Shown piece by piece: positions 29,291-37,294 of a stretch of DNA of 64,000 bases. Numbering within the stretch: position 1 is the stretch's first letter; every line of letters begins with the position of its first letter. A model generated the notes under the pieces. It saw only the letters and a program-made list of their open reading frames with translations. It had not been told where the DNA came from and did no database searches. This DNA comes from Arenibacter arenosicollis. GTDB lineage: Bacteria; Bacteroidota; Bacteroidia; Flavobacteriales; Flavobacteriaceae. Location of the stretch: assembly GCF_014397245.1 (NCBI RefSeq), contig NZ_JACLHY010000002.1, positions 291,351 to 355,350 of the forward strand, written 5' to 3'. Position numbers and translations under genes: made by a program.

Positions 29291-29851
29291 TTATTTTGTT
29301 AAATCTTGTTTCAATTTCATCACGTATTCAGAAACCTTCCAACGCTCTTCGGTATCCAATTGTCCTGCATAGGACCCCATGGAGTTTAATCCATAGTAAA
29401 TGGCATGGTATGTAGTTCCTACAGTTACGTTTCTAGCTACATCTGCATAACTGGGCACACCCAATATTTTTTCTCTTTTCACCAAGTTACCCTGTCCGTC
29501 TCCCTTATCGCCGTGGCAAATGGCACAATAAATAGTATAGAGCTCCTTGCCTACAGCTAGATTTGCTTCATGCTTCAAGGAATCCAATGGACTTGGATTT
29601 ACCCTTGCCAATTCTTTTCCTTCCATAGTATTCTCTATTCCGTAAGGCATCCATCCCCTTGCTACCGTATTTTCGGCGGGAAGTTTAGCTTCCATATCAT
29701 CCGGAAGAAAATCAACTTTCTGGTAGGTCTCATAACCTACGGACTCGTACATATTGGGCATGTATTGATAGTTTCTGCTATTTTTGTTTGCACAAGAAGC
29801 AACTAATAATACCAAACCAAATAAGACTCCTATTTTGCTAAAACTGTTCAT
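29291..29851 (-). CDS. actE: Alternative Complex III subunit ActE (monoheme cytochrome c lipoprotein)
   Basis: A 186-residue lipoprotein: signal with lipobox LLVASC (Cys20), then a cytochrome c domain with CAICHGDKGDGQG as heme site and a Met-rich loop (GLNSMGSYAG) as the probable axial ligand. It carries electrons from ActA/ActB towards the oxidase. Located 11 bases after actD. Confidence 0.94.
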   Translation of the reverse strand: MNSFSKIGVLFGLVLLVASCANKNSRNYQYMPNMYESVGYETYQKVDFLPDDMEAKLPAENTVARGWMPYGIENTMEGKELARVNPSPLDSLKHEANLAVGKELYTIYCAICHGDKGDGQGNLVKREKILGVPSYADVARNVTVGTTYHAIYYGLNSMGSYAGQLDTEERWKVSEYVMKLKQDLTK

Positions 29852-29862
29852 AATATCTATGA

Positions 29863-30384
29863 CTACTTTTCTGTAATATTAATTTCGACTGCTCCCGTAT
29901 CCATCAACAGATCCCTTAATTCCTGTTCGTTATCATGAATTTCAATTTCCATTAGGAAATGGTCATCCGTGGTTCTAACATCTGGATTTTCAGCTTCTTT
30001 AAAAGGCCACAATCTACTTCTTAAGTAAAACGTGATTACCATTAGATGCGCCGCAAAAAATACCGTTAGCTCAAACATGATCGGCACAAAAGCCGGCATA
30101 TTCTCCAAATAACTAAAACTTGGCTTACCACCAATATCCTGTGGCCAGTCCTCGATCATGATATAATTCATCATAACAATTGCAACCGTAAGACCAACAC
30201 AACCATACATAAAAGAAGTAATTGCAATCCTAGTTGGAGCAAGCCCCATAGCTTTGTCCAAACCATGTACTGGGAAAGGACAATAAACCTCCTCTATATG
30301 ATGCTTTGCCGCTTTTACCTTTTTAACAGCATGCATTAGCACATCGTCATCATTATAAAATGCATGTATAACTTTCGACGCCAT
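29863..30384 (-). CDS. actD: Alternative Complex III subunit ActD
   Basis: A 173-residue protein with a soluble N-terminal part (FYNDDDVLMHAVKKVKAAKHHIEEVYCPFPVHGLDKAMGL), then two membrane helices (about 53-75 and 98-122) and a soluble acidic tail. This is the ActD layout; it is a structural subunit without cofactors. It starts 2 bases after the actC stop. Confidence 0.93.
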   Translation of the reverse strand: MASKVIHAFYNDDDVLMHAVKKVKAAKHHIEEVYCPFPVHGLDKAMGLAPTRIAITSFMYGCVGLTVAIVMMNYIMIEDWPQDIGGKPSFSYLENMPAFVPIMFELTVFFAAHLMVITFYLRSRLWPFKEAENPDVRTTDDHFLMEIEIHDNEQELRDLLMDTGAVEINITEK

Positions 30385-30386
30385 AA

Positions 30387-32135
30387 TTATTTCTTATTAT
30401 TTAAAATCTTTGCTTGTCCTGCCCAATCATCTCTTTGTGCCCTTCCCGGGAACGATTCTGTAATAGAATCCAACAGATCATACTCCTTATTGGTCATACG
30501 ACCCACCTGTGCGAATGTATATATCCCTATTTGATTCAAGGTAGCTTCCATTTGTGGACCTATACCTTTTATTTTCTTCAGGTCATCTGCCGTCTGCTTA
30601 GTAGGATCAAAAGTTCCAATAGTACCTAATAGTTCAGAAACTCCAACTTTATCACCCTTCGCCGGAACAACTTCTCCCATTATAACGTCATCGGTAATAG
30701 GCTCTTTTTCCTTAACTACAGGCTTGTTCGTGGAAATTACATACAAAGGCTTACCTGCATCCCTTAATTTCTTATACCTCTCACCCGAAGATTTCAAAAT
30801 AGACTTCACCTCTGCCTGGGCAATTACCGGGAAAGTTCTAGCGTATAACAAAAACAACACAAAGAAGAATCCTATGGTTCCAATGAAAATCCCTATATCC
30901 ACAAAAGTTGGAGAGAACATTGTCCATGAAGACGGAAGGTAATCACGGTGCAATGAGGTTACAATAATTACAAACCTTTCAAACCACATACCTATGTTTA
31001 CCACGATAGAGATAAAGAAGGAAAACATAATACTGGTCCTTAGCTTCTTAAACCACATAAACTGAGGCGAGAACACATTACAGGTCATCATTGCCCAATA
31101 AGCCCACCAGTATGGTCCGGTAGCCCTATTCAAGAAGGCATACTGCTCATATTCAACTCCTGAATACCAAGCCATAAACAACTCCGTAATATAGGCACAA
31201 CCTACAATGGAACCTGTCAACATAATAACTATGTTCATCAATTCTATATGCTGAACAGTAATATATGATTCCAAATGACAAACCTTCCTCATGATGATCA
31301 ACAAGGTGTTCACCATAGCAAATCCAGAGAAAATAGCCCCAGCAACAAAGTAGGGAGGGAATATTGTTGTATGCCATCCCGGTATTACCGATGTAGCAAA
31401 GTCAAAAGATACAATGGTGTGTACAGAAAGTACCAGCGGTGTAGCCAATCCGGCCAAGACCAAAGAAACTTCCTCAAAACGCTGCCAATCCTTGGCACGT
31501 CCTGTCCAACCAAAACTTATAAGACTGTATATTTTCTTCTGAAAAGGTCTAACTGCCCTATCACGAATCATGGCAAAATCAGGCAACAATCCAGTCCACC
31601 AGAAAACAAGGGATACTGAAAGGTAAGTAGATATTGCAAATACATCCCAGAGCAAAGGAGAATTAAAGTTTACCCATAGAGAACCAAACTGGTTTGGAAT
31701 AGGCAATACCCAATAAGCCAACCAAGGACGACCCATGTGAATTATCGGAAACAATCCCGCTTGTATAACCGAGAAAATGGTCATCGCTTCAGCAGAACGG
31801 TTAATAGCCATTCTCCATTTCTGTCTAAACAGCAATAATACCGCTGAGATCAAGGTTCCAGCGTGACCGATACCTACCCACCAAACGAAGTTGGTAATAT
31901 CCCAGGCCCAGCCCACTGTTTTATTTAATCCCCATGTACCGATACCTGTTGATACCGTGTAAATTATACATCCAACACCCCATAGGAATGCCGCTAATGC
32001 AATGGAAAATACAATCCACCAATGCTTATTGGCCTTCCCTTCAACCGGAGCTGCAATGTCCACGGTTACATCGTGGTATCCTTTATCTCCAAGAACTAAG
32101 GGTTTTCGTATAGGTGCTTCGTAATGCGACGCCAT
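30387..32135 (-). CDS. actC: Alternative Complex III subunit ActC (NrfD-like) with fused helix-hairpin-helix domain
   Basis: A 582-residue protein. Residues 1-465 are the ten-helix NrfD/PsrC-type quinol-binding subunit (WAWDITNFVWWVGIGHAGTL, then PLLWDVFAISTYL). After a linker (about 466-503) comes an extra domain, residues 504-582, with ADDLKKIKGIGPQMEATLNQ and the later DDWAGQAKIL segment. The same kind of domain ends ribosomal protein S2 in this window. ActC proteins are normally near 450-480 residues, so this is a true extension; the frame is intact and the gap to actD is 2 bases. The extension should lie in the cytoplasm if the helix count is right (inference). Confidence 0.95.
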   Translation of the reverse strand: MASHYEAPIRKPLVLGDKGYHDVTVDIAAPVEGKANKHWWIVFSIALAAFLWGVGCIIYTVSTGIGTWGLNKTVGWAWDITNFVWWVGIGHAGTLISAVLLLFRQKWRMAINRSAEAMTIFSVIQAGLFPIIHMGRPWLAYWVLPIPNQFGSLWVNFNSPLLWDVFAISTYLSVSLVFWWTGLLPDFAMIRDRAVRPFQKKIYSLISFGWTGRAKDWQRFEEVSLVLAGLATPLVLSVHTIVSFDFATSVIPGWHTTIFPPYFVAGAIFSGFAMVNTLLIIMRKVCHLESYITVQHIELMNIVIMLTGSIVGCAYITELFMAWYSGVEYEQYAFLNRATGPYWWAYWAMMTCNVFSPQFMWFKKLRTSIMFSFFISIVVNIGMWFERFVIIVTSLHRDYLPSSWTMFSPTFVDIGIFIGTIGFFFVLFLLYARTFPVIAQAEVKSILKSSGERYKKLRDAGKPLYVISTNKPVVKEKEPITDDVIMGEVVPAKGDKVGVSELLGTIGTFDPTKQTADDLKKIKGIGPQMEATLNQIGIYTFAQVGRMTNKEYDLLDSITESFPGRAQRDDWAGQAKILNNKK

Positions 32136-32168
32136 AATTTAATTTATAGTTACGTTCCTCTAATTTGA

Positions 32169-35100
32169 TTAAGCTTCGTTTGTATTTCTCACTTTAACGT
32201 GATAAAAAACATTTGGTTTGGTCCCAACATGCTCCAACAAGTGATACATGCGGTTACTTTCCTTTAATTTCACAATTTCACTTCCTTTATCATTAACGTC
32301 CCCAAACTTCATAGCACCATTACCACATGCAGCGGAACAAGCCGTTTGAAACTCTCCATCCTTAACCTCACGACCATCCCGTTTGGCATCTAGAATTGTT
32401 TTTTGAGTCTTTTGCATACACATAGAACACTTCTCCATAACACCCCTAGACCTAACAGTAACATCAGGATTGATGACCATTTTTCCTAAGTCGTTGTTCA
32501 TATGGTAGTCGAACTCATCGTTTTCATTGTAAAGGAACCAGTTAAACCTCCTTACCTTATAAGGACAGTTATTTGCACAGTACCTAGTACCCACACATCT
32601 GTTATAAGCCATATGGTTTTGACCCTGACGCCCGTGGGAGGTTGCTGCCACTGGACAAACAGTCTCACATGGAGCATGATTACAATGCTGACACATTACA
32701 GGCTGGAATGCCACTTGAGGATTGGTAGAAGGATCCTCCATCTCACCAAAACCACCCAAGGACCCCTTATCCCCGAACAAGCCTTCAAATTCTTCTTTTT
32801 TGGTATCATCTTCTGCAAAAGTCTCTTCGGAAGAATAATACCTATCTATACGCAACCAGTGCATATCCCTAGATTTCCTCACTTCAGCCTTACCTACTAC
32901 CGGTACATTGTTTTCCGCATGACACGCTATAACACACGCACCACAACCTGTACATGCATTCAAATCTATGGACAAATTAAAATGATGGCCAATAGAACGG
33001 TCAAAGCTATCCCACAAATCCACTGAAGTGGCAGGCACTTCTTGATGATCCAAGGATACCACAGGAACAACATTCCATTCTTTGGCATCCTTAGTATTAA
33101 ATATCTCTAAGGTAGTTTCTTTAATAATATCGCCCCTACCCATTAAAGTCTTATGCAATTGAACACATGCAAATTCATGCATTCCAGCAGATTTCTCTAT
33201 GGTAACAGCCTGGGTACTGGAGAAATTACTGTACAAGGCATAAGCATTTACACCTGTTTGCATTTCACTCTTCATACCAACCGTTTTGCCGTACCCAAAG
33301 GAAAGTCCTAATGAGCCTGGAGCCTGTCCTGGCTGAACAATAACCGGTACGCTATCCAAAGCAACACCGTCTACAGTAAGTTTTACATAGCTACCATTTA
33401 AACCGCCATCAGCAACATTTTCATTGACCAAGCCTAATTTCTCAGCATCAGCTTTAGAAACGGTAACGTAGTTATCCCAAGAAACCCTTGTAATTGGATC
33501 TGGAAACTCTTGCAACCAAGGATTACTTGCCTGCTGTCCGTCTCCCATACCAACTTTGGAATACAAAGTTAATTCCATACCGTCTGCCGTAGCTCCGGAC
33601 AAACTTCTAATGGCCGAAGCCAAAGGAACCTCAGTAGGTGTCTCCACCTCTTGCCCAACAACGGAGGCAACAGCTTTTACAGCCGCTTCATCCGCCATTG
33701 GAACCGAAGCAAAAATACCATCGTGTAATGCCTGATTCCAGTCACTACCCCCCAATATTCCAGCATTCCAAGTTTCTTTTATATAATCGTAATAAGTTTT
33801 ATCACTGTCCATCCATTGCAACATAGCGCCCTGGATCTGTCTTGTATCAAACAACTCTTTTATAGTAGGCTGCATTAAGCTATAATGCCCCTTCTTCAAT
33901 TGGGCATCACCCCAAGATTCCAAATAATGATTTGAAGCCCCAACATACTGAACCAATTCCGTAGTCTCATTTCTGTTGGTAGAGAAAGCCACTGTTAAAT
34001 CTACATTCTTGATTCCTTCTACAAAATCAGCAGTATTTGGCAGTGAGTATGCAGGGTTGACACCATCCATTAACAAAGCGCCCACCTTACCAGATTTCAT
34101 ATCGGCCAATAAAGCATTTACGGCCTCAACATTACCCTGTCTTACATACTTGGGAGCAGCAGCATCAAACGCCTTACTTCCCAACATCTCATTAATGGCC
34201 AAAACTACAGCCTGGGCATTAACATCATCTATACCCGTTACAACAACAGCATTAGATTTATTCTTTAGTACCTGACCGGCAACAACATCCAATGCAGCTT
34301 TTGCACTTTCCGGTAAATTACCACCACCAGAAGTACCATTGAGCTTACCATAAAAATAAGCCAAGGCTACTTTTTGCTCAGAAGGTGTCAAAGGCACTCT
34401 TTTATCCGCATTAGCTCCAGTCAAGGACATATTGGCCTCGAACTGCACATGCTTGGACATTTTTCCATTTTTAGGAACTCTACCCTTGGAATACCCTCCA
34501 TCATATCCACCACCTTGCCAATCTCCTAAGAAATCAGCACCAAAAGAAACAATGATGTCTGCATTCTCAAAATTATAATCGGCCAAAGCCCTTTCACCGT
34601 ATTTGGCCTCAAAAGCAGAAAGCGCAGCATCTTGGGAAATGGCATCATAAGTAACATGATCCACGTTTCCGTATGCCTCTTTAAATTCAGTTATCAATCT
34701 AGAAGTAGACGGACTTGCATAAGTCTGCGTTAAGACTGCAATTTTTTTGGTTGATTTTTTTAATGAGCCTAATTTAGATTTTACCGCAGCATCCAAATCG
34801 CTCCAAGCAATAGGCTCGCCATTAAAGGTTGGCCCCTGCAAACGAGTACTGTCATACAATGACAAAACCGAAGCCTGTACACGAGCATTGGCATTACCTC
34901 CGATTTTTGCATCGGTATTGTTTTCAATCTTAATTGGTCTTCCCTCGCGTGTTCTCACCAAAATACTGGCAAAATCAAAACCATTTGCAATGGTAGTAGC
35001 ATAAAAATTGGCCACGCCAGGAATTATATTATCCGGTTTCACCACATAAGGAATAGACTTGATTACCGGACCCTCGCAAGCTGCCAATGAAGCCGCAGCC

Positions 35101-35288
35101 GTACTAAATCCTACGTACTTAAGAAAATCCCTTCTGTTGGTCGAAGATGCCGCCAATGTTTCCTTATCACCCAAGAAATCATCTACAGGAATCTCTTGAA
35201 CAAATTCATTTTGTCTTAGCGTCTCAACAATGGAATCGTTGGGGTTTAATTCCGCCTCGCTTTTCCAGTATTTTTTGTTTGATGACAT
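32169..35288 (-). CDS. actB: Alternative Complex III subunit ActB (molybdopterin-like / iron-sulfur)
   Basis: A 1039-residue protein. A twin-arginine signal (TNRRDFLKYVGFSTAAASL) ends in a lipobox-like LAAC. Residues about 85-730 resemble the catalytic subunit of molybdopterin oxidoreductases but, as in all ActB, carry no cofactor-binding signature that I can see. Residues about 760-1039 are an iron-sulfur domain with four cysteine clusters: CTGCGACVIACHAENN, CQHCNHAPCETVCP, CVGTRYCANNCPYK and CSMCMQ...CSAACG. These pass electrons from quinol to the ActA hemes. Confidence 0.95.
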   Translation of the reverse strand: MSSNKKYWKSEAELNPNDSIVETLRQNEFVQEIPVDDFLGDKETLAASSTNRRDFLKYVGFSTAAASLAACEGPVIKSIPYVVKPDNIIPGVANFYATTIANGFDFASILVRTREGRPIKIENNTDAKIGGNANARVQASVLSLYDSTRLQGPTFNGEPIAWSDLDAAVKSKLGSLKKSTKKIAVLTQTYASPSTSRLITEFKEAYGNVDHVTYDAISQDAALSAFEAKYGERALADYNFENADIIVSFGADFLGDWQGGGYDGGYSKGRVPKNGKMSKHVQFEANMSLTGANADKRVPLTPSEQKVALAYFYGKLNGTSGGGNLPESAKAALDVVAGQVLKNKSNAVVVTGIDDVNAQAVVLAINEMLGSKAFDAAAPKYVRQGNVEAVNALLADMKSGKVGALLMDGVNPAYSLPNTADFVEGIKNVDLTVAFSTNRNETTELVQYVGASNHYLESWGDAQLKKGHYSLMQPTIKELFDTRQIQGAMLQWMDSDKTYYDYIKETWNAGILGGSDWNQALHDGIFASVPMADEAAVKAVASVVGQEVETPTEVPLASAIRSLSGATADGMELTLYSKVGMGDGQQASNPWLQEFPDPITRVSWDNYVTVSKADAEKLGLVNENVADGGLNGSYVKLTVDGVALDSVPVIVQPGQAPGSLGLSFGYGKTVGMKSEMQTGVNAYALYSNFSSTQAVTIEKSAGMHEFACVQLHKTLMGRGDIIKETTLEIFNTKDAKEWNVVPVVSLDHQEVPATSVDLWDSFDRSIGHHFNLSIDLNACTGCGACVIACHAENNVPVVGKAEVRKSRDMHWLRIDRYYSSEETFAEDDTKKEEFEGLFGDKGSLGGFGEMEDPSTNPQVAFQPVMCQHCNHAPCETVCPVAATSHGRQGQNHMAYNRCVGTRYCANNCPYKVRRFNWFLYNENDEFDYHMNNDLGKMVINPDVTVRSRGVMEKCSMCMQKTQKTILDAKRDGREVKDGEFQTACSAACGNGAMKFGDVNDKGSEIVKLKESNRMYHLLEHVGTKPNVFYHVKVRNTNEA

Positions 35289-35323
35289 ATGATATATCTG
35301 AAATTATCTTCTAATTAGTTTGA

Positions 35324-36652
35324 TTAATAGTGACACTTACCACATTCCAATCCACCCATTTGAGCGGCCGTAAGTTTATCAACCCCGTATTTTTTTGAAA
35401 GTTCGGAATGAATCTTTTCATAATACGCGTTACCCTCCACCTTAACATTGGTCTCACGGTGACAATTAATACACCAACCCATAGTTAAAGGAGAATATTG
35501 ATACATAATTTCCATTTCCTCAACAGGCCCATGACATGTCTGACATTCAATACCTGCCACAGAAACGTGCTGCGAGTGATTGAAGTATGCAAAATCTGGA
35601 AGATTATGAATCCTCACCCATTCTACCGGCTTGGATTCACCAGTATACTTCTGATTTTCCTCATCCCATCCTACAGCTTTGTACAATTTTTTGATTTCAC
35701 CAGTATAGAATTCATTGGTATACCCATTTGCCAAATCTTCTTGACTTGGACCTTCTGGATTACCTTTGTATTCATAAATGGATTTATGACAGTTCATACA
35801 CACATTTAAAGATGGTATACCGGAAGTTTTGGATACCCTTGCGGAAGAATGACAATATTTACATTCTATTGCATTATCACCGGCGTGTATTTTATGGGAA
35901 TAGTGAATAGGCTGTATTGGAGCATAACCCTGATCCACACCAACCTGCATCATCCAACCATAAGCAAAATAAGCACTGCCCAATAAAAGGAAGATAGAAA
36001 ATACCAGCACCAAAAATTGATTTTGCGCAAATGCTTTCCAAATTGGCGTCCTTTTCTCGGCCAACTCTTTTTCCAATACCACGCCGTTTGCTTCAGCAAT
36101 ACGTCTCAAGGTTTTGTTCACCAAGACAAGCATCATCACCAACAAAGCAAAGACCAACGCCAAAGCACCCAAAATTATTTCATTGGAAATTCCAGAGGAA
36201 CCTCCACCACCTTGAGCAGCACCATCAGCAGCAACAGGTGTTGCAGCAACCACTGGAGGCGCATCGGTATACGCTAAAATATCATCGATATCCTGATTGG
36301 ACAAAGTTGGAAAAGGCGTCATAGCCGCCTGATTGTACTCATTGTAAATCTTAAGGGCAGCAGCGTCACCCGCCTTAATCATGGCAGGGCTGTTCTTTAT
36401 CCACTGATAAAGCCACTCCTTGTCATGCTTCTCCGTCACTGCAGCCAATGCCGGACCGGTCATTTTCTTGTTCAAAGAGTGACAAGCGGCACAATTCTGA
36501 TTAAACAGCTGTTTACCCTTAGCAGCGTCACCTTCACCCGATGAAGCGGCGACAGTTTCCTGAGCAAGAAGGGAATTTGAAAGCAGTAATACTACTACCA
36601 GACTGACACCTAAAACTTTAGAAATTAGATTGCGGTATGGAACCTTTTTCAT
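35324..36652 (-). CDS. actA: Alternative Complex III subunit ActA (multiheme cytochrome c) with fused N-terminal cytochrome c domain
   Basis: A 442-residue protein. It has a signal peptide (about residues 1-30), a class I cytochrome c domain with heme site CAACH (Cys54, Cys57, His58), a membrane helix (about 156-180), a second helix (about 212-233), then the pentaheme ActA domain with CKYCH, CMNCH, CQTCH, CINCH and a final CGKCHY at the C-terminus. Six heme sites in total. Standard ActA has five; the extra N-terminal monoheme domain is a fusion seen in Bacteroidetes. It is the first gene of the operon. Confidence 0.95.
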   Translation of the reverse strand: MKKVPYRNLISKVLGVSLVVVLLLSNSLLAQETVAASSGEGDAAKGKQLFNQNCAACHSLNKKMTGPALAAVTEKHDKEWLYQWIKNSPAMIKAGDAAALKIYNEYNQAAMTPFPTLSNQDIDDILAYTDAPPVVAATPVAADGAAQGGGGSSGISNEIILGALALVFALLVMMLVLVNKTLRRIAEANGVVLEKELAEKRTPIWKAFAQNQFLVLVFSIFLLLGSAYFAYGWMMQVGVDQGYAPIQPIHYSHKIHAGDNAIECKYCHSSARVSKTSGIPSLNVCMNCHKSIYEYKGNPEGPSQEDLANGYTNEFYTGEIKKLYKAVGWDEENQKYTGESKPVEWVRIHNLPDFAYFNHSQHVSVAGIECQTCHGPVEEMEIMYQYSPLTMGWCINCHRETNVKVEGNAYYEKIHSELSKKYGVDKLTAAQMGGLECGKCHY

Positions 36653-36727
36653 ATTAAAAATATTTCTATCGAATGTTTGGCATGATATTTATACATTAAA
36701 ACTACAATTGGAATGACCATGCTCAAA

Positions 36728-36742
36728 TTGATGGCAAAAATA
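36728..36742 (-). promoter_or_regulatory. Possible -7 element for the act-cta operon
   Basis: On the minus strand TATTTTTG (36742-36735) fits TAnnTTTG, about 83 bases upstream of the actA start. No clear TTTG/TTG box lies 17-21 bases further upstream, so support is weaker than for the other promoters. Confidence 0.4.
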
Positions 36743-36820
36743 CACATTAGACTTTATTTGGGAAATGTTAAGGTATTGATAATTTACAATTTATACCAAT
36801 TCTAAATAAAAATAAAATCT

Positions 36821-36849
36821 TTTGATTGATTCTTAATAATTTACATTTG
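36821..36849 (+). promoter_or_regulatory. Promoter of the SPOR-domain gene
   Basis: TTTG (36821-36824), 17 bases, TACATTTG (36842-36849): an exact Bacteroidetes-type promoter 31 bases before the ATG at 36881. Confidence 0.75.
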
Positions 36850-36880
36850 TAGCGTCTAAAATTCTTAACATAAATACCCT

Positions 36881-37252
36881 ATGAAAACCATTTCTTTTTC
36901 ACTTATTTTGGCTTGTTCCGCTTTTTATTGCAATGCACAACAGGGCAATATTAATATTCAACAAGACGAAAAAATCACGGACTTAATGGGAATCTATAAA
37001 TCTGTAAACGAAAGTAGCAGTCATTACAGAATCCAGGTTGGGTTTGGCACCTTTAGGGAAGCCGAAATCCTAAAGGCAAACGTAGACAAGGATTTTCCCA
37101 CTTGGCCTACCAAAATCGATTTTGAATCCCCCAGTTATCGGGTTAGGATAGGCAAATTCAAAACCCAATTGGAAGGGGAGCGAAAACTTATTGAAGTAAG
37201 GCAAAAATATCCGAGTGCCATGCTCTTAAAACCAGAAAAAGCGACCAATTAG
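36881..37252 (+). CDS. Exported SPOR domain-containing protein
   Basis: A 123-residue protein with a signal peptide (SFSLILACSAFYCNAQ, cleaved near 20) and a C-terminal SPOR-like domain (about 48-115: YRIQVGFGTFREAEILKAN, then YRVRIGKFKTQLEGERKL). SPOR domains bind septal peptidoglycan stripped of stem peptides. A transcript of its own is likely: promoter upstream, and the terminator stem is built into its last codons. Convergent with infB. Confidence 0.85.
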   Translation: MKTISFSLILACSAFYCNAQQGNINIQQDEKITDLMGIYKSVNESSSHYRIQVGFGTFREAEILKANVDKDFPTWPTKIDFESPSYRVRIGKFKTQLEGERKLIEVRQKYPSAMLLKPEKATN

Positions 37253-37264
37253 GTCGCTTTTTCT
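37236..37264. terminator. Bidirectional terminator between SPOR gene and infB, containing a stop codon
   Basis: AAAAAGCGACC (37236-37246) pairs with GGTCGCTTTTT (37252-37262) around a 5-base loop. It works in both directions by its flanking A and T runs. The TAG stop of the SPOR gene (37250-37252) lies at the loop-stem boundary, so the last codons form the left stem arm. Confidence 0.9.
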
Positions 37265-37294
37265 TTTTAAATACTTTTTATTAATTGTTCCTGG

